Assembly: GCA_030141605.1 (NCBI GenBank)
Contig: JAQGDQ010002421.1
Coordinates: 1-54,755 of the forward strand
Direction of reading: 5' to 3'
Source: Tubiluchus corallicola
Lineage: Eukaryota; Priapulida; Priapulimorpha; Priapulimorphida; Tubiluchidae
DNA: 54,755 bases
The translations under genes and the position numbers were made by a program. The notes under the pieces were generated by a model. That model saw nothing but the letters and a program-made list of their open reading frames with translations, did not search any database and was not told the DNA's origin. This document shows, piece by piece, positions 39,515 to 49,111 of this stretch. The number at the start of each line of letters is the position of its first letter. Within the stretch, counting starts at the first letter, position 1.

Positions 39515-39555
39515 AGCATTAAGTGAATTTTAATATTTGCTTAATGCTTTTTTTA
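39515..39555 (+). terminator. Hairpin terminator after the coiled-coil gene
   Basis: AGCATTAAG (39515-39523) pairs exactly with CTTAATGCT (39540-39548), with a 16-base AT-rich loop, followed by a T run. It lies 70 bp after the stop of the coiled-coil gene. Confidence 0.6.
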
Positions 39556-39661
39556 ATTTATACTATAAATTTAGCTCTTACTTTTGAAATAAAACGTTTC
39601 AAAACAGTAGGAGCTTTTCTAATTTTTCAATGATTTTATTTTTACGAAATATAAAAAAATG

Positions 39662-39669
39662 TATCTTTG
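39662..39669 (+). promoter_or_regulatory. -7 element of ppk1 (TATCTTTG)
   Basis: TATCTTTG matches TAnnTTTG, with TTTT 19 bases upstream (39639-39642) as a near-consensus -33. The distance to the ppk1 ATG is 67 bp. Confidence 0.6.
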
Positions 39670-39736
39670 AAAAAGTAATAACTTTTAAATGAGATAGATA
39701 GAGGAAGATTGTAAGATAAAATTATAAGCCAGAAAT

Positions 39737-41842
39737 ATGAAAAAACAGGATTATGAAAGTATAATAAAGAATAGTGAATTTATTAGTAGGGAGCTAAGCT
39801 GGATAAAGTTTAATTACAGAGTTTTAGATCAAGTAACTAAAGGCAAAAAAGGTATCGCTGAGCGATTTAAATTTTTAGCTATCACGGCTTCTAATCTTGA
39901 TGAGTTTTTTATGATCCGTGTAGGAAGTCTATATAATTACATAGATTATGGAAAGGAGCACAATGATTATTCGGGGCTTCGTACAAAAATATTTAAAAAA
40001 AGATTATTTAAAGAAATACAAGGATTTTACCGAGCACAAAAAGATTGTTATGTCAATTTTTTGAAACCTCAATTTAAAAAAAATGGATTGAACATTGTTT
40101 CAATAGATGATTTGAATGACAAAGAGAAGGAAGAGACGAAGAAGTATTTTAAAAAAATAATTTTTCCAATGCTCACTCCTATGGTTTATGACAGCTACCA
40201 CACCTTTCCTATATTAATGAATAACTTTTTAATTTTTGGTGTGGAAACACAAAACGGAGAGAAGGGCATAGATAAAAAGAAATTATCATTTGTTCAAATT
40301 CCTAGAAACTTACCTAGGTTTTATGAAATAGAAAGAAAAAATGCAATAATTTTTGTTCCAATAGAAGACATAGTAAAAGCCTATATAAACCAACTGTTTA
40401 GAAATGTGCACATTGAAGCGGTTAATTTATTTCGTATAACACGAAATGGAGATTTTACCCTTGATGAAAATGACGATATGGACGCCGATTTTTTAGAAGA
40501 ACTGCAAAGCAAACTAAAAACAAGAGAAACGGGAAGAGTAGTGCGGATGGAGATTGAAGAAAATGCCAGCAGGTGGATGTTGAAGTTATTGATGCAAAAA
40601 TGGGATATAGAAGATGATAACATATTTTATTATCCATCAAATAGTTTGCTGGACTATACAGGTTTTTGGGAAATAGTACAGCATCCTGTATTTGAAAGCA
40701 CCCTACCTAAGTTGCATCCGCAAGTTCTTCCTTTGGCCTATCCAGAAGAGAATGGTGAAGATATTTTTGAAGTCTTAAAAACTCAAGATATATTGCTCCA
40801 TCACCCATATAATAGCATAGAAACACTGTTTGAGCTTATAGATGTTGCGGCAACAGACCCTAATGTGCTTTCTATCAAGCTTACTATATATAGGCTCGCA
40901 AAGCATTCGAGAGTTATAGAAGCATTATTGAAAGCGGCAGAAAATGGAAAGCATGTTGCTGTGTTATTTGAGCTCAAAGCTCGGTTTGATGAAGAAAATA
41001 ATATGAAACAAGCAAAACTACTTGAAAAAGCGGGTTGCTTTGTAATATACGGAATTAGCAGTGTGAAAACTCACACGAAGCTATTGTTGATAGTAAAAAA
41101 AGAAAAAAAAGAGGTTATACGCTATGTTCATATGTCTACGGGAAACTATAATGAAGTAACGGCAAAATTATATGAAGATTTGGGAATGCTCACCACTAAT
41201 GAAATGTATGCACGAGATGTATCAGATTTTTTTAATGTAATCACAGGGCATTCTATGCCGCCTAATTATCAATTACTTTTGACAGCTCCTCAAAATATGA
41301 GAAATACTCTTATTGAACTAATAAACATAGAAACAGAAAATGCAAAAAATAATTTACCTTCGGGAATAGTTATAAAAATCAACTCCCTACAAGATAGAAT
41401 TATAATATCAAAGTTATATAAAGCATCACAGGCGGGCGTGCCAATCAAACTGGTTGTAAGAGGTATATGTTGCCTTAGACCCAAGAGAAAAGGTTTGAGT
41501 GATAATATAGAAGTTTACTCTATTGTAGGGGAGTTTCTTGAGCATTCTCGTATTTATTATTTTCATAACAACGGAGACCCCAAAATACTGTCAGGAAGCT
41601 CTGATGCTATGACTAGAAGTTTTAATTCTAGAATAGAATCATTGTTTTTTATTATAGATCCTTTGATAAAACAAGAATGTATTAACATTTTAAAATATAA
41701 CTTGAAGGATAATGTAAACAACTATAAGATGCTAGAAGATGGTTCATATATTCCTAAAAAGGACAAATCCGTACCTTTTGATATCCATAAAGAATTTTAT
41801 AAAGTTACGCGTAAAGGCATAAAAGGAGTAAAGTTGTTTTAA
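39737..41842 (+). CDS. ppk1: Polyphosphate kinase 1
   Basis: 701 residues, full PPK1. The N-domain begins FISRELSWIKFNYRVLDQ, with ITASNLDEFFMIRVGSL. The catalytic region has DILLHHPYNSIETLFELIDVAATDPNVLSIKLTIYR, then VRYVHMSTGNYNEVTAKLYEDLGMLT with the phosphorylated His at 465. The second conserved His is 610 in YYFHNNGDPKILSGSSDAMTRS. It makes long-chain polyphosphate from ATP, linked to stress and phosphate storage. The gene is alone, with its own promoter, and convergent with the NFACT gene. Confidence 0.97.
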   Translation: MKKQDYESIIKNSEFISRELSWIKFNYRVLDQVTKGKKGIAERFKFLAITASNLDEFFMIRVGSLYNYIDYGKEHNDYSGLRTKIFKKRLFKEIQGFYRAQKDCYVNFLKPQFKKNGLNIVSIDDLNDKEKEETKKYFKKIIFPMLTPMVYDSYHTFPILMNNFLIFGVETQNGEKGIDKKKLSFVQIPRNLPRFYEIERKNAIIFVPIEDIVKAYINQLFRNVHIEAVNLFRITRNGDFTLDENDDMDADFLEELQSKLKTRETGRVVRMEIEENASRWMLKLLMQKWDIEDDNIFYYPSNSLLDYTGFWEIVQHPVFESTLPKLHPQVLPLAYPEENGEDIFEVLKTQDILLHHPYNSIETLFELIDVAATDPNVLSIKLTIYRLAKHSRVIEALLKAAENGKHVAVLFELKARFDEENNMKQAKLLEKAGCFVIYGISSVKTHTKLLLIVKKEKKEVIRYVHMSTGNYNEVTAKLYEDLGMLTTNEMYARDVSDFFNVITGHSMPPNYQLLLTAPQNMRNTLIELINIETENAKNNLPSGIVIKINSLQDRIIISKLYKASQAGVPIKLVVRGICCLRPKRKGLSDNIEVYSIVGEFLEHSRIYYFHNNGDPKILSGSSDAMTRSFNSRIESLFFIIDPLIKQECINILKYNLKDNVNNYKMLEDGSYIPKKDKSVPFDIHKEFYKVTRKGIKGVKLF

Positions 41843-41850
41843 CTCCTTTG

Positions 41851-43416
41851 TTATTTATTATTGAGGTTGGTATGAACTGTTGGTTTTACCAAAATTACTT
41901 TTTCTTTTTCACAAATTACTTTTCCGGGAGGAAATCCTTTGGGTTTTCTTACGTGGTTTTTTAGTGTATAACAAATAGGGCAAAGAGTGTTGTTTTTTTG
42001 TTTCGAATGTGTTGCTGCTAATTCTGCAGCGAATTCTATAACGTCTTTTGGAAAGTTATCTTTGTGTTTAGCCTTTATAATCACATGCGCTCCCGCAGAA
42101 TCTTTGATATGAAGCCACATATCGTTTTTTGATGCTATATGAAATGTAAGCTCATCATTTTTTTTATTGCTTTTTCCTACCAATATTTTATAGTCCATAA
42201 AATTATACGTATGATATGTTGAGCTTTTTTCATCTTCATTGGCTGACTTGGTCTCATTTTTTAAGTATTTCTTTAGTTCTTTTATGTGGCTACAGCCTTC
42301 TATTTCTGCTATTTGTTTTCTAATTTCAAATAGTTGTACTTTTTTTTGATCGATATTTTGATTAAGTTTTTCTATTCCAATAGATTGATTTTTTGCTTTT
42401 CTGTAATAATTCTCTGCGTTTTTTTGTGCTGTTAAATTTTGTTTTAAGGGTATAATGATGATTTTATTATTATAAAAATCAAATAACTCTACTTGTTTGG
42501 CATTTGGGGGTATGTTATGTAAGTTTGCCATAATAATATCAGCAAAGTGTTGGTAATTGTCGTTGGTGTTGTTTTTTTGCCTTTGATCTCTTGCCTTTTT
42601 GATATAGCTACTTGTCTTTTTTTCTTGGTTTTTAAAGTTCCGAACAAGTTCATTTTTTAGGTCATTCAAATTAATGGCACGGATGTAGTTAGAGTAAAAT
42701 GTATTGATAGCTTTTATGGGACTGTCAAAGTGTTCAAAATTTTTAGTGTTTGGTTTGAGCAAACTAAATATGGGAATGCTGTTTTCGTAATAGATATAAA
42801 AATTTTGCTTTTCAAGATGTTCTAGTATGTGCATTAATAGCTTCCATTTTTCCTCTATACTTTTCTTCTCATATTCTTTTTGTAACAAATATTGATATAT
42901 GTCTTTACTGAACATAGGTATAAATTGTCGTACATTGCCATTGTGTTTTACAAAATTTGCTTTTGAAATATCAATACTTTTATGCAATTGATCTGTGATT
43001 AATGTCAAATCCTTTTTTAGATTATTTTTAAAAAGCTTTACTCCTTGATTGTTTTTGCATAAAATAATATTAGACTGTTGCCCAAACATCTTAAAAAGTA
43101 ATACGAAGTTGTTATCTAAATAGAGCGCAAATGCTCTTTCATTTTCAAACTGTACTACGTCTACAATAGTGCTATTTATAATTTCATCAAAAAGATTCAC
43201 ACTATTTTTTTTAGCTCTTGCAAAGCTATCTAATAGTGTTATACAGCTAAATTGCCGAGTTAAAAGTACTTTAATATATAATTGTTTATTGGCACCCCAT
43301 AGCCCTATAATTAACTCATCTTTGTTTTGTGTAAAAATTTCATTAATAACACTTCCAGTAATGTTTTTTTTTAATTCTTGTGAGAGTTGTTTTATGAAAT
43401 AATAGGTGTTATGCAT
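41851..43416 (-). CDS. NFACT-family ribosome quality control protein (RqcH/Rqc2 homolog)
   Basis: 521 residues. The NFACT-N domain has YYFIKQLSQELKKNITGSVINEIFTQNKDELIIGL and FKMFGQQSNIILCKN. A central coiled coil (about 240-400) includes KLNQNIDQKKVQLFEIRKQIAEIEG. NFACT-R (about 405-500) ends HIKDSAGAHVIIKAK and GKVICEKEKVILV. RqcH-type proteins bind obstructed 50S subunits and direct C-terminal alanine tails. The family's DR pair appears to be ER here (ENERAFALYLD), and relatives should be compared before assigning tailing activity. It starts 2 bp after the upstream hydrolase stop, so the two are translated together. Confidence 0.88.
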   Translation of the reverse strand: MHNTYYFIKQLSQELKKNITGSVINEIFTQNKDELIIGLWGANKQLYIKVLLTRQFSCITLLDSFARAKKNSVNLFDEIINSTIVDVVQFENERAFALYLDNNFVLLFKMFGQQSNIILCKNNQGVKLFKNNLKKDLTLITDQLHKSIDISKANFVKHNGNVRQFIPMFSKDIYQYLLQKEYEKKSIEEKWKLLMHILEHLEKQNFYIYYENSIPIFSLLKPNTKNFEHFDSPIKAINTFYSNYIRAINLNDLKNELVRNFKNQEKKTSSYIKKARDQRQKNNTNDNYQHFADIIMANLHNIPPNAKQVELFDFYNNKIIIIPLKQNLTAQKNAENYYRKAKNQSIGIEKLNQNIDQKKVQLFEIRKQIAEIEGCSHIKELKKYLKNETKSANEDEKSSTYHTYNFMDYKILVGKSNKKNDELTFHIASKNDMWLHIKDSAGAHVIIKAKHKDNFPKDVIEFAAELAATHSKQKNNTLCPICYTLKNHVRKPKGFPPGKVICEKEKVILVKPTVHTNLNNK

Positions 43417-43418
43417 GG

Positions 43419-44180
43419 CTATACAATTAGCTTTAACCCATCATAACTAAAAAATGTATTTGGAGGTAGTGTTTTTGAAATCTCTTCATGCAATCCCATA
43501 GTGTGCCCAATGTGTGTTAGAAATGCTTTTTGTGGTTTTACCTCTTCAATGAGTTGCAATGCTTCTTTTAGTGTGAAATGTGAAATATGTTTTTTCTGTT
43601 GCAATGCGTTAACTACCAATACCTTTGAGTTATATATTTTGTCTTTTTCTTTGCTTGTAATTTTTTTGGCATCAGTAATATAGGTGAAGTCTTGTATCCT
43701 AAACCCCATAACAGGCAACTTGTAATGCATTACTTCTATGGGGAGAATTTCTATATCAAAAATTTTGAAAGGTTGATTATAAATTTCTATTAGCTCTAAT
43801 TGTGGTATGCCCGGATATTGGTTATTATCAAACACATAATAAAATTCTTTTTTTATATGTTTGATAACAATGTCAGACGCATATATAGGCACGGGAGATT
43901 GTTGCTTATGATTGAAAGCTCTTATATCATCTAGCCCCCCTGTGTGATCCTTGTGTTGGTGGGTAAACATTACGGCATTTAAGTGTTGTATTTTTTCTCG
44001 CAACATTTGTTGTCTGAAATCTGGGCTTGTATCTATTACTATGTTTTTGCCGTTTATTTGGATAAGTATAGATGATCTCAGTCGATTGTCTTTGGGATTG
44101 CTTGATTGGCAAACATTACAATCGCAAGCGATTACGGGAATTCCTTGCGATGTACCTGTTCCTAAAAACGTTACTATCAC
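43419..44180 (-). CDS. PhnP/MBL-fold metallohydrolase
   Basis: 253 residues. It starts MIVTFLGTGTSQGIPVIACDCNVC, the PhnP-type opening with two Cys. The metal motif is MFTHQHKDHTGGLDDIRAF (HxHxDH, about 75-80). Later His ligands are in EVMHYKLPVMGF and FLTHIGHTMGLHEE, with the Asp in YITDAKKI. PhnP cleaves cyclic ribose phosphates in phosphonate metabolism. No phn genes are near, so this member is better seen as a general MBL phosphodiesterase. It forms a two-gene operon with the NFACT gene. Confidence 0.88.
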   Translation of the reverse strand: MIVTFLGTGTSQGIPVIACDCNVCQSSNPKDNRLRSSILIQINGKNIVIDTSPDFRQQMLREKIQHLNAVMFTHQHKDHTGGLDDIRAFNHKQQSPVPIYASDIVIKHIKKEFYYVFDNNQYPGIPQLELIEIYNQPFKIFDIEILPIEVMHYKLPVMGFRIQDFTYITDAKKITSKEKDKIYNSKVLVVNALQQKKHISHFTLKEALQLIEEVKPQKAFLTHIGHTMGLHEEISKTLPPNTFFSYDGLKLIV

Positions 44181-44251
44181 GGTTGTTGATCTTGTTGATT
44201 AAATTTGCTTTTTTATAAGCAAAGGTATTAAAATTTAAAGATAAAATTACA

Positions 44252-46429
44252 TTAAGGGTTTACTAACTGCCATAAAAAATTACATACAGCTTTGTAGTCT
44301 GCTAAATTATATTTGGCACAAGACCCCATAGCTCCAACTTTTATAGTGTAGGCAGACGAAGGCATTTCTTGGAAAGTATACTCATCAGTTATATCATCTC
44401 CAACGGCGATAACGAAGTCATAATGTTTGTTTTCAAGAAATTTAGATGCAGCAGCTCCCTTATTAATGTTTACATTTTTTATTTCTAATACCTTATGCCC
44501 CTCCATTAATTGTAAACTTTTATTATGTATCAAAATATGTTCAAGGTGGCTCCTTAACTCTCCTATTCTTAGCTCCCCAAGCCCTGTTTCTACTTTTCTA
44601 TAGTGCCATGCCAAAGAATAATCTTTCTCTTCTACGAGGCTACCAGGAGTTCTGTTTTCATAAAGTTGTAATATTTTCTTAATTTCCTTTTCCAATTTGA
44701 TGTCAAATTTTCGATAAGTGTCCATTTGTTTTCACAACACTTTGACCAAATTCCGTGTTCTGCTATCATGCTTATAGGAAGGTGTTCAAACCACTTTCCT
44801 AATATTTTTTTATCACGCCCGCTAATGATTACGACATGATTTTTTGTGTCTTGTGATAATGCGTTTAATAAATTTAATATTTTTTCGTTAGGTTGTGCAT
44901 CTAATGGATTGTCATAAAACCTCTGTAGTGTGCCATCATAGTCAATAAAAAGAACCCTTTTTTGGCTATCATTATAGTGTTGTTTAATTTTTAGCGCTAT
45001 GTTTTTGTTTATTCGTTTAGTTTTTAATTCTTTTTGAGACTTTTGGACGCTAGATAATTCTGACATAAATATTTCTCCCCAGTGAAAAATGTTATACTTC
45101 TTAATGGTTTTTTGCATAGACGTTACTCTTTGTCGTTGTTCTTTAATGGGCATTTCTAATGCTTCTTTTAAAATATCAGCGACTTTGTTAATGTCGTTTG
45201 GGTTAATTATTAGTGCTTCATTGAGTTGTTTTGCCGCTCCTGCTACTTCACTTAAAATCAATGTTCCTTCTTGATCTAACTTACTTGCAATGTATTCTTT
45301 ACTTACCAAATTCATACCATCTCGCATGGGGGTAATGATTGCTACTTGTGAAATTTTGTAGAAGGCTATTAATGAGTGAAATTCAAATGAACGATAAAAG
45401 TAGTGGATAGGAGTCCAATTTACTCTTCCATGCTTGCCATTTACTTTGCCAACTAGCAAATCAACTTCTTCTTTCAGTGCTTTATAATGCCCTACACTAT
45501 CTCTTGAGGGGACTACTATTAAAATTAATGATGCTTGGTTTTTGTATTCAGGATATTTGTTCAAAAAATGATCAAAAGCTTTTATTCGTTCTGTTATACC
45601 TTTGGTATAATCTAATCGGTCAACAGATATTATGATTTTTTGATTATCAAAGGCTTTGAGAAATGCTTTTTCTTTTTTTATTGTTTGCTCTGAATTTGCT
45701 TCTCTTTGAAACTTATCAAAGTCAATTCCCATAGGAAAGGCATCCACTTTTGTTAGTCTGTTGTTATCAAAAAGAGTTCCTTTTTCATCTCTAATTCCTA
45801 ATAGGCGATTAGTAGCACTCAAAAAGTGACGCATATCATCAAATGTATGAAAGCCTATTAAATCACTTCCTAACATTCCTCGTAACTTTTTTTCTCCATG
45901 GTATTAGCCTAAAAACCTCGAAAGAAGGAAAGGGTATATGTTGAAAAAAACCTATAACGGCATTAGGAAGGGCTTCTCTGAGCATTTGAGGAAGCATAAG
46001 CAGTTGATAGTCGTGCACCCAAATAGTGTCATCTTCATTGGCATGTTTTAATATCAAATCGCAGTATTTTTGATTTACTCTTTGGTAGGAGTCAAAAAAG
46101 CGATGTTTCATGATGGCAAATTGGGTAAAATAATGAAATATAGGCCATAGTATCTCATTGCTAAATCCTTCATAGTAGTTTTCCACTTGTTTTTTTGACA
46201 AGAATAGAGGCACCATCTTTTTCTTCATCAGGTGAGACCGGATATCTTTTCTTTCTGCTTTGTCTTTTGTAATATACCCACTCCATCCTATCCATAGATT
46301 GTTGTCTTTTTGGTGAATGGGAGTTAATCCTGTTGCAACTCCGCCTTCGCTTAATTCGTAAACTAAGTTATTGTCTTGATTTGATATTTTTATTGGTAAT
46401 CTATTGGATACAATTATTGTTTTTTTCAT
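44252..46429 (-). CDS. otsAB: Fused trehalose-6-phosphate synthase/phosphatase, two frameshifts
   Basis: Three frames (46429 to ~45887, to ~44714, to 44252) make one ~725-residue OtsA-OtsB fusion. The GT20 part has IIVSNRLPIKIS, GGVATGL, WIGWSGY, WVHDYQLLMLPQMLRE, GSDLIGFHTFDDMRHFL, SVDRLDYTKGI and TPMRDGMNLVSKEY. The HAD phosphatase part has VLFIDYDGTLQRF and VAVGDDITDEYTF. Break 1: the A7 run at about 45887-45893 carries one A too many (PWRKK then LRGMLGSD). Break 2: a TTT run near 44714 lacks one T (TLIEN then FDIKLEKE). Together they synthesise trehalose for osmotic or desiccation protection. Both breaks are in homopolymers in conserved places, so error is likelier than decay. Confidence 0.85.
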
Positions 46430-46563
46430 AAGTGTCGACACGTAGTTTGTTTTACTGCTTTGATATGTTGTTGAAACATCAAAATAAGCAAATTTTTTTT
46501 AATTTTCAAACCATCTTCAAAGGGATGTTTTTAGTTTATTTGAAAGTGGTTGGTAATTGAATG

Positions 46564-47595
46564 TTAAGGGGAGTGCTTGCCTAATATATTGACCTCTAAT
46601 TCTAATTTAATTTTGAATTTTTCTAATATAGAGCGTGCTATTTTTTTAGCCATTAGCAGCACATCGTTTCCCTTTGCATTTCCTAAGTTAATCAACACTA
46701 GGGGATTTTGTTTATAAACCGCTACGCTGTTTTCTTGCTTTCCTTTCCAGCCAGATTGTTCTATAAGCCAAGCTGCCGATATTTTTATTTTATTTTTGCC
46801 AACAGGAAAACCTGTAAGGGAGTTATGATTTTTTTTTATTGTTTCAAAATGCTTGATATCTATTATTGGGTTTTTGAAAAAACTTCCAGCATTACCATTT
46901 TTTTTGTAATCAACAAGTTTGTTTTTTCTCATAAGTTTAACAGCCTCACTGACTTCTTGTGGTGAGGGATTCTGTATGTTTTGTTGCTGAAAATACTCTT
47001 TTAGAGGTAGATATGTTAAGTTTGTTTTTTTGTCTTTTCGTAGCTTTAAAACAACGCTTGTAATTAGTTTCTTGTTATATTCGTTTAATTGAAAGATACT
47101 TTTTCTGTAATCAAACTTGCAGTCATTGAGAGAAAATTCTTCTATTTTTGAAGTTATCAGGTCAAAGGTGTGGAGTGAAGATAAGAAATCTTTAAATTCT
47201 GCTCCATATGCCCCTATGTTTTGCACAGGTGCTGCTCCTACTGTTCCTGGAATGAGTGCCATATTTTCTAATCCAAAGAAATTTTTCGAAAGGGTATAAT
47301 CTACAATGTTGCTCCAACTTTCTCCACTGTTGATAGATAACCAAGCGTGTTGACTGTTTTCTTTTACTATTTTTTTCCCTTTTAAATTAACCTTGATAAT
47401 TATACCATTGTAATTTTCAGTAAATAATACGTTGCTACCTTGCCCTAATATCAAAAACTTTTCTGTTTTAAAAATATCCCTACTTACTAATGTGTGTAAA
47501 TCACTAATAGAATTTATTTCAACAAAATACTTGGCTGTTACATCAATATTGAACGTATTGTGTTTTTTTAGAGATACATCCCTTTGCATGGTCAT
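46564..47595 (-). CDS. murB: UDP-N-acetylenolpyruvoylglucosamine reductase MurB
   Basis: 343 residues. The FAD-binding segments are FLILGQGSNVLFTENYNGIIIKV and FFGLENMALIPGTVGAAPVQNIGAYGAEF. The catalytic Ser region reads KKNGNAGSFFKNPI, and the third domain AAWLIEQSGWKGKQ is present. The Glu near the C-terminus lies in KIKLELEVNILG. It reduces enolpyruvyl-UDP-GlcNAc to UDP-MurNAc in peptidoglycan synthesis (type I MurB with the Tyr loop). It lies 28 bp after the aminopeptidase gene. Confidence 0.96.
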   Translation of the reverse strand: MTMQRDVSLKKHNTFNIDVTAKYFVEINSISDLHTLVSRDIFKTEKFLILGQGSNVLFTENYNGIIIKVNLKGKKIVKENSQHAWLSINSGESWSNIVDYTLSKNFFGLENMALIPGTVGAAPVQNIGAYGAEFKDFLSSLHTFDLITSKIEEFSLNDCKFDYRKSIFQLNEYNKKLITSVVLKLRKDKKTNLTYLPLKEYFQQQNIQNPSPQEVSEAVKLMRKNKLVDYKKNGNAGSFFKNPIIDIKHFETIKKNHNSLTGFPVGKNKIKISAAWLIEQSGWKGKQENSVAVYKQNPLVLINLGNAKGNDVLLMAKKIARSILEKFKIKLELEVNILGKHSP

Positions 47596-47623
47596 TTGAT
47601 AGATATCTTTTAATCTTTATCTA

Positions 47624-48913
47624 TTACCTATTCATCAATTCTTCTATTTCTTCTGCTTCAATAGGGATGTTTTTCGTCAGATCTATGTTGCCTCCTTTAT
47701 GGATAACGATGTCGTTTTCTATTCTTACTCCCAGTTTTTCCTCTCTTATATATATTCCTGGCTCTACGGTAAGCACCATGCCATCTTTCATTTTTTGAAG
47801 TGTATTTCCATAATCATGCACATCTAATCCTAGATGATGCGAAGTTCCGTGCATAAAGTATTTTTTGTATGCGGGCCAATTTTTGTCTTGATTTTTAATG
47901 TCCGTTTTGTCTAATAATTTTAGACTAAGCAGCTCGCTTTCCATTATTTTACCAACCTCTATGTGATATTTGGGCAGGCTATTCCCTTCTTTTAATAATT
48001 TTACAGCTTCGCGATGTACATGTAGCACAGAGTTATAAACTTCTTTTTGTCTTTTGTTATATTTTCCATTAACGGGAATTGTTCTCGTCATGTCAGCATT
48101 ATATCTTGCATATTGTGCCCCCGTGTCAATAAGCAGCAAATCCCCATCCTTACAAGGCTGATTGTTAGCAATGTAGTGTAGTACACAGGCATTATATCCT
48201 GATGCAATAATGGGATCAAAAGCAAATCCTGTTGCTCTATTGCTTAAAAATTCATGTATTATTTCTGCTTCCACCTCATACTCCATTTTTTTGGGAGTTA
48301 CAAATTTCAATACTCTTCTAAATGCCTTTTCTGTAATGTCACAAGATTTTTGCAATAGATCTATTTCCAATTCGGATTTCACCGCCCTTATACTGTGCAT
48401 AATAGGGGCGGAGCGCTCAAGTTTATGTAAGGGGTATTTTTCTTTGCAAAGCTTGATAAACCTGTCATTAGCAGTTTCTACAACAGGTAGTGCCCTATAA
48501 TGCTCGTTAGTATTAAGATATACCCTTTTTGTCTGAGACATTAAGCCTCTAAAAACAGTATCAAACTCAGAAAGCCAATATACTGTTTTAATTCCAGACG
48601 TTTGTTCTGCTTCTTGTTTAGTGTATTTATGACCTTCCCAAATGGCTATATTTTCATTTGTTTCTTTTAAGAAAAGAATTTCTTTATGTTTTTCTTCTGG
48701 ACTATCAGGAAAAATAACCAATATGCTTTTCTCTTGGTCTATTCCGCTTAAATAAAAAATATCACTATGTTGTATAAATTTCATTGTACCATCAGCAGAT
48801 GTGGGCATGATGTCGTTAGAAAAGAAAACTGCTAACGAGTTTTTTTTCAGGTGTTTTGTGAATTTTTTTCTGTTTTTAGAAAAGAGTTTTTGGGGAATTG
48901 GTAAATATTTCAT
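47624..48913 (-). CDS. pepP: Xaa-Pro aminopeptidase (aminopeptidase P)
   Basis: 429 residues. The N-terminal creatinase-like domain includes NSLAVFFSNDIMPTSADGTMKFIQHSDIFYLSGID. The pita-bread catalytic domain has dinuclear metal ligands in LLIDTGAQYARYNADMTRTIPVNG (Asp, Asp), YFMHGTSHHLGLDVHDYG (His), LTVEPGIYI (Glu) and VRIENDIVI (Glu). It removes N-terminal residues before proline in the cytoplasm. Complete. It leads a minus-strand group with murB and otsAB; dnaN upstream is separated by a terminator. Confidence 0.95.
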   Translation of the reverse strand: MKYLPIPQKLFSKNRKKFTKHLKKNSLAVFFSNDIMPTSADGTMKFIQHSDIFYLSGIDQEKSILVIFPDSPEEKHKEILFLKETNENIAIWEGHKYTKQEAEQTSGIKTVYWLSEFDTVFRGLMSQTKRVYLNTNEHYRALPVVETANDRFIKLCKEKYPLHKLERSAPIMHSIRAVKSELEIDLLQKSCDITEKAFRRVLKFVTPKKMEYEVEAEIIHEFLSNRATGFAFDPIIASGYNACVLHYIANNQPCKDGDLLLIDTGAQYARYNADMTRTIPVNGKYNKRQKEVYNSVLHVHREAVKLLKEGNSLPKYHIEVGKIMESELLSLKLLDKTDIKNQDKNWPAYKKYFMHGTSHHLGLDVHDYGNTLQKMKDGMVLTVEPGIYIREEKLGVRIENDIVIHKGGNIDLTKNIPIEAEEIEELMNR

Positions 48914-49016
48914 ATTAAATTAATGATATTTTTTGTTTTTTATTTGGTTTTTAACAAAATGCGTTGTATAATTGCATCATACTTTTTAGTAAGTTAAGTT
49001 AGTAAGATTGATTGTG

Positions 49017-49049
49017 AAAAAGCAAATTCCATTATAGAGTTTGCTTTTT
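49017..49049 (-). terminator. Hairpin terminator downstream of dnaN
   Basis: AAAAAGCAAA (49017-49026) is the exact reverse complement of TTTGCTTTTT (49040-49049), with a 13-base loop. On the minus strand it follows the dnaN stop by 62 bp and ends in a T run. Confidence 0.65.
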
Positions 49050-49111
49050 CTTTTTTTCCTCTCTATTTGTTTTTTGCCTAACTTTTTGTTCTCTAGGGTT
49101 TGTTCACTTAT

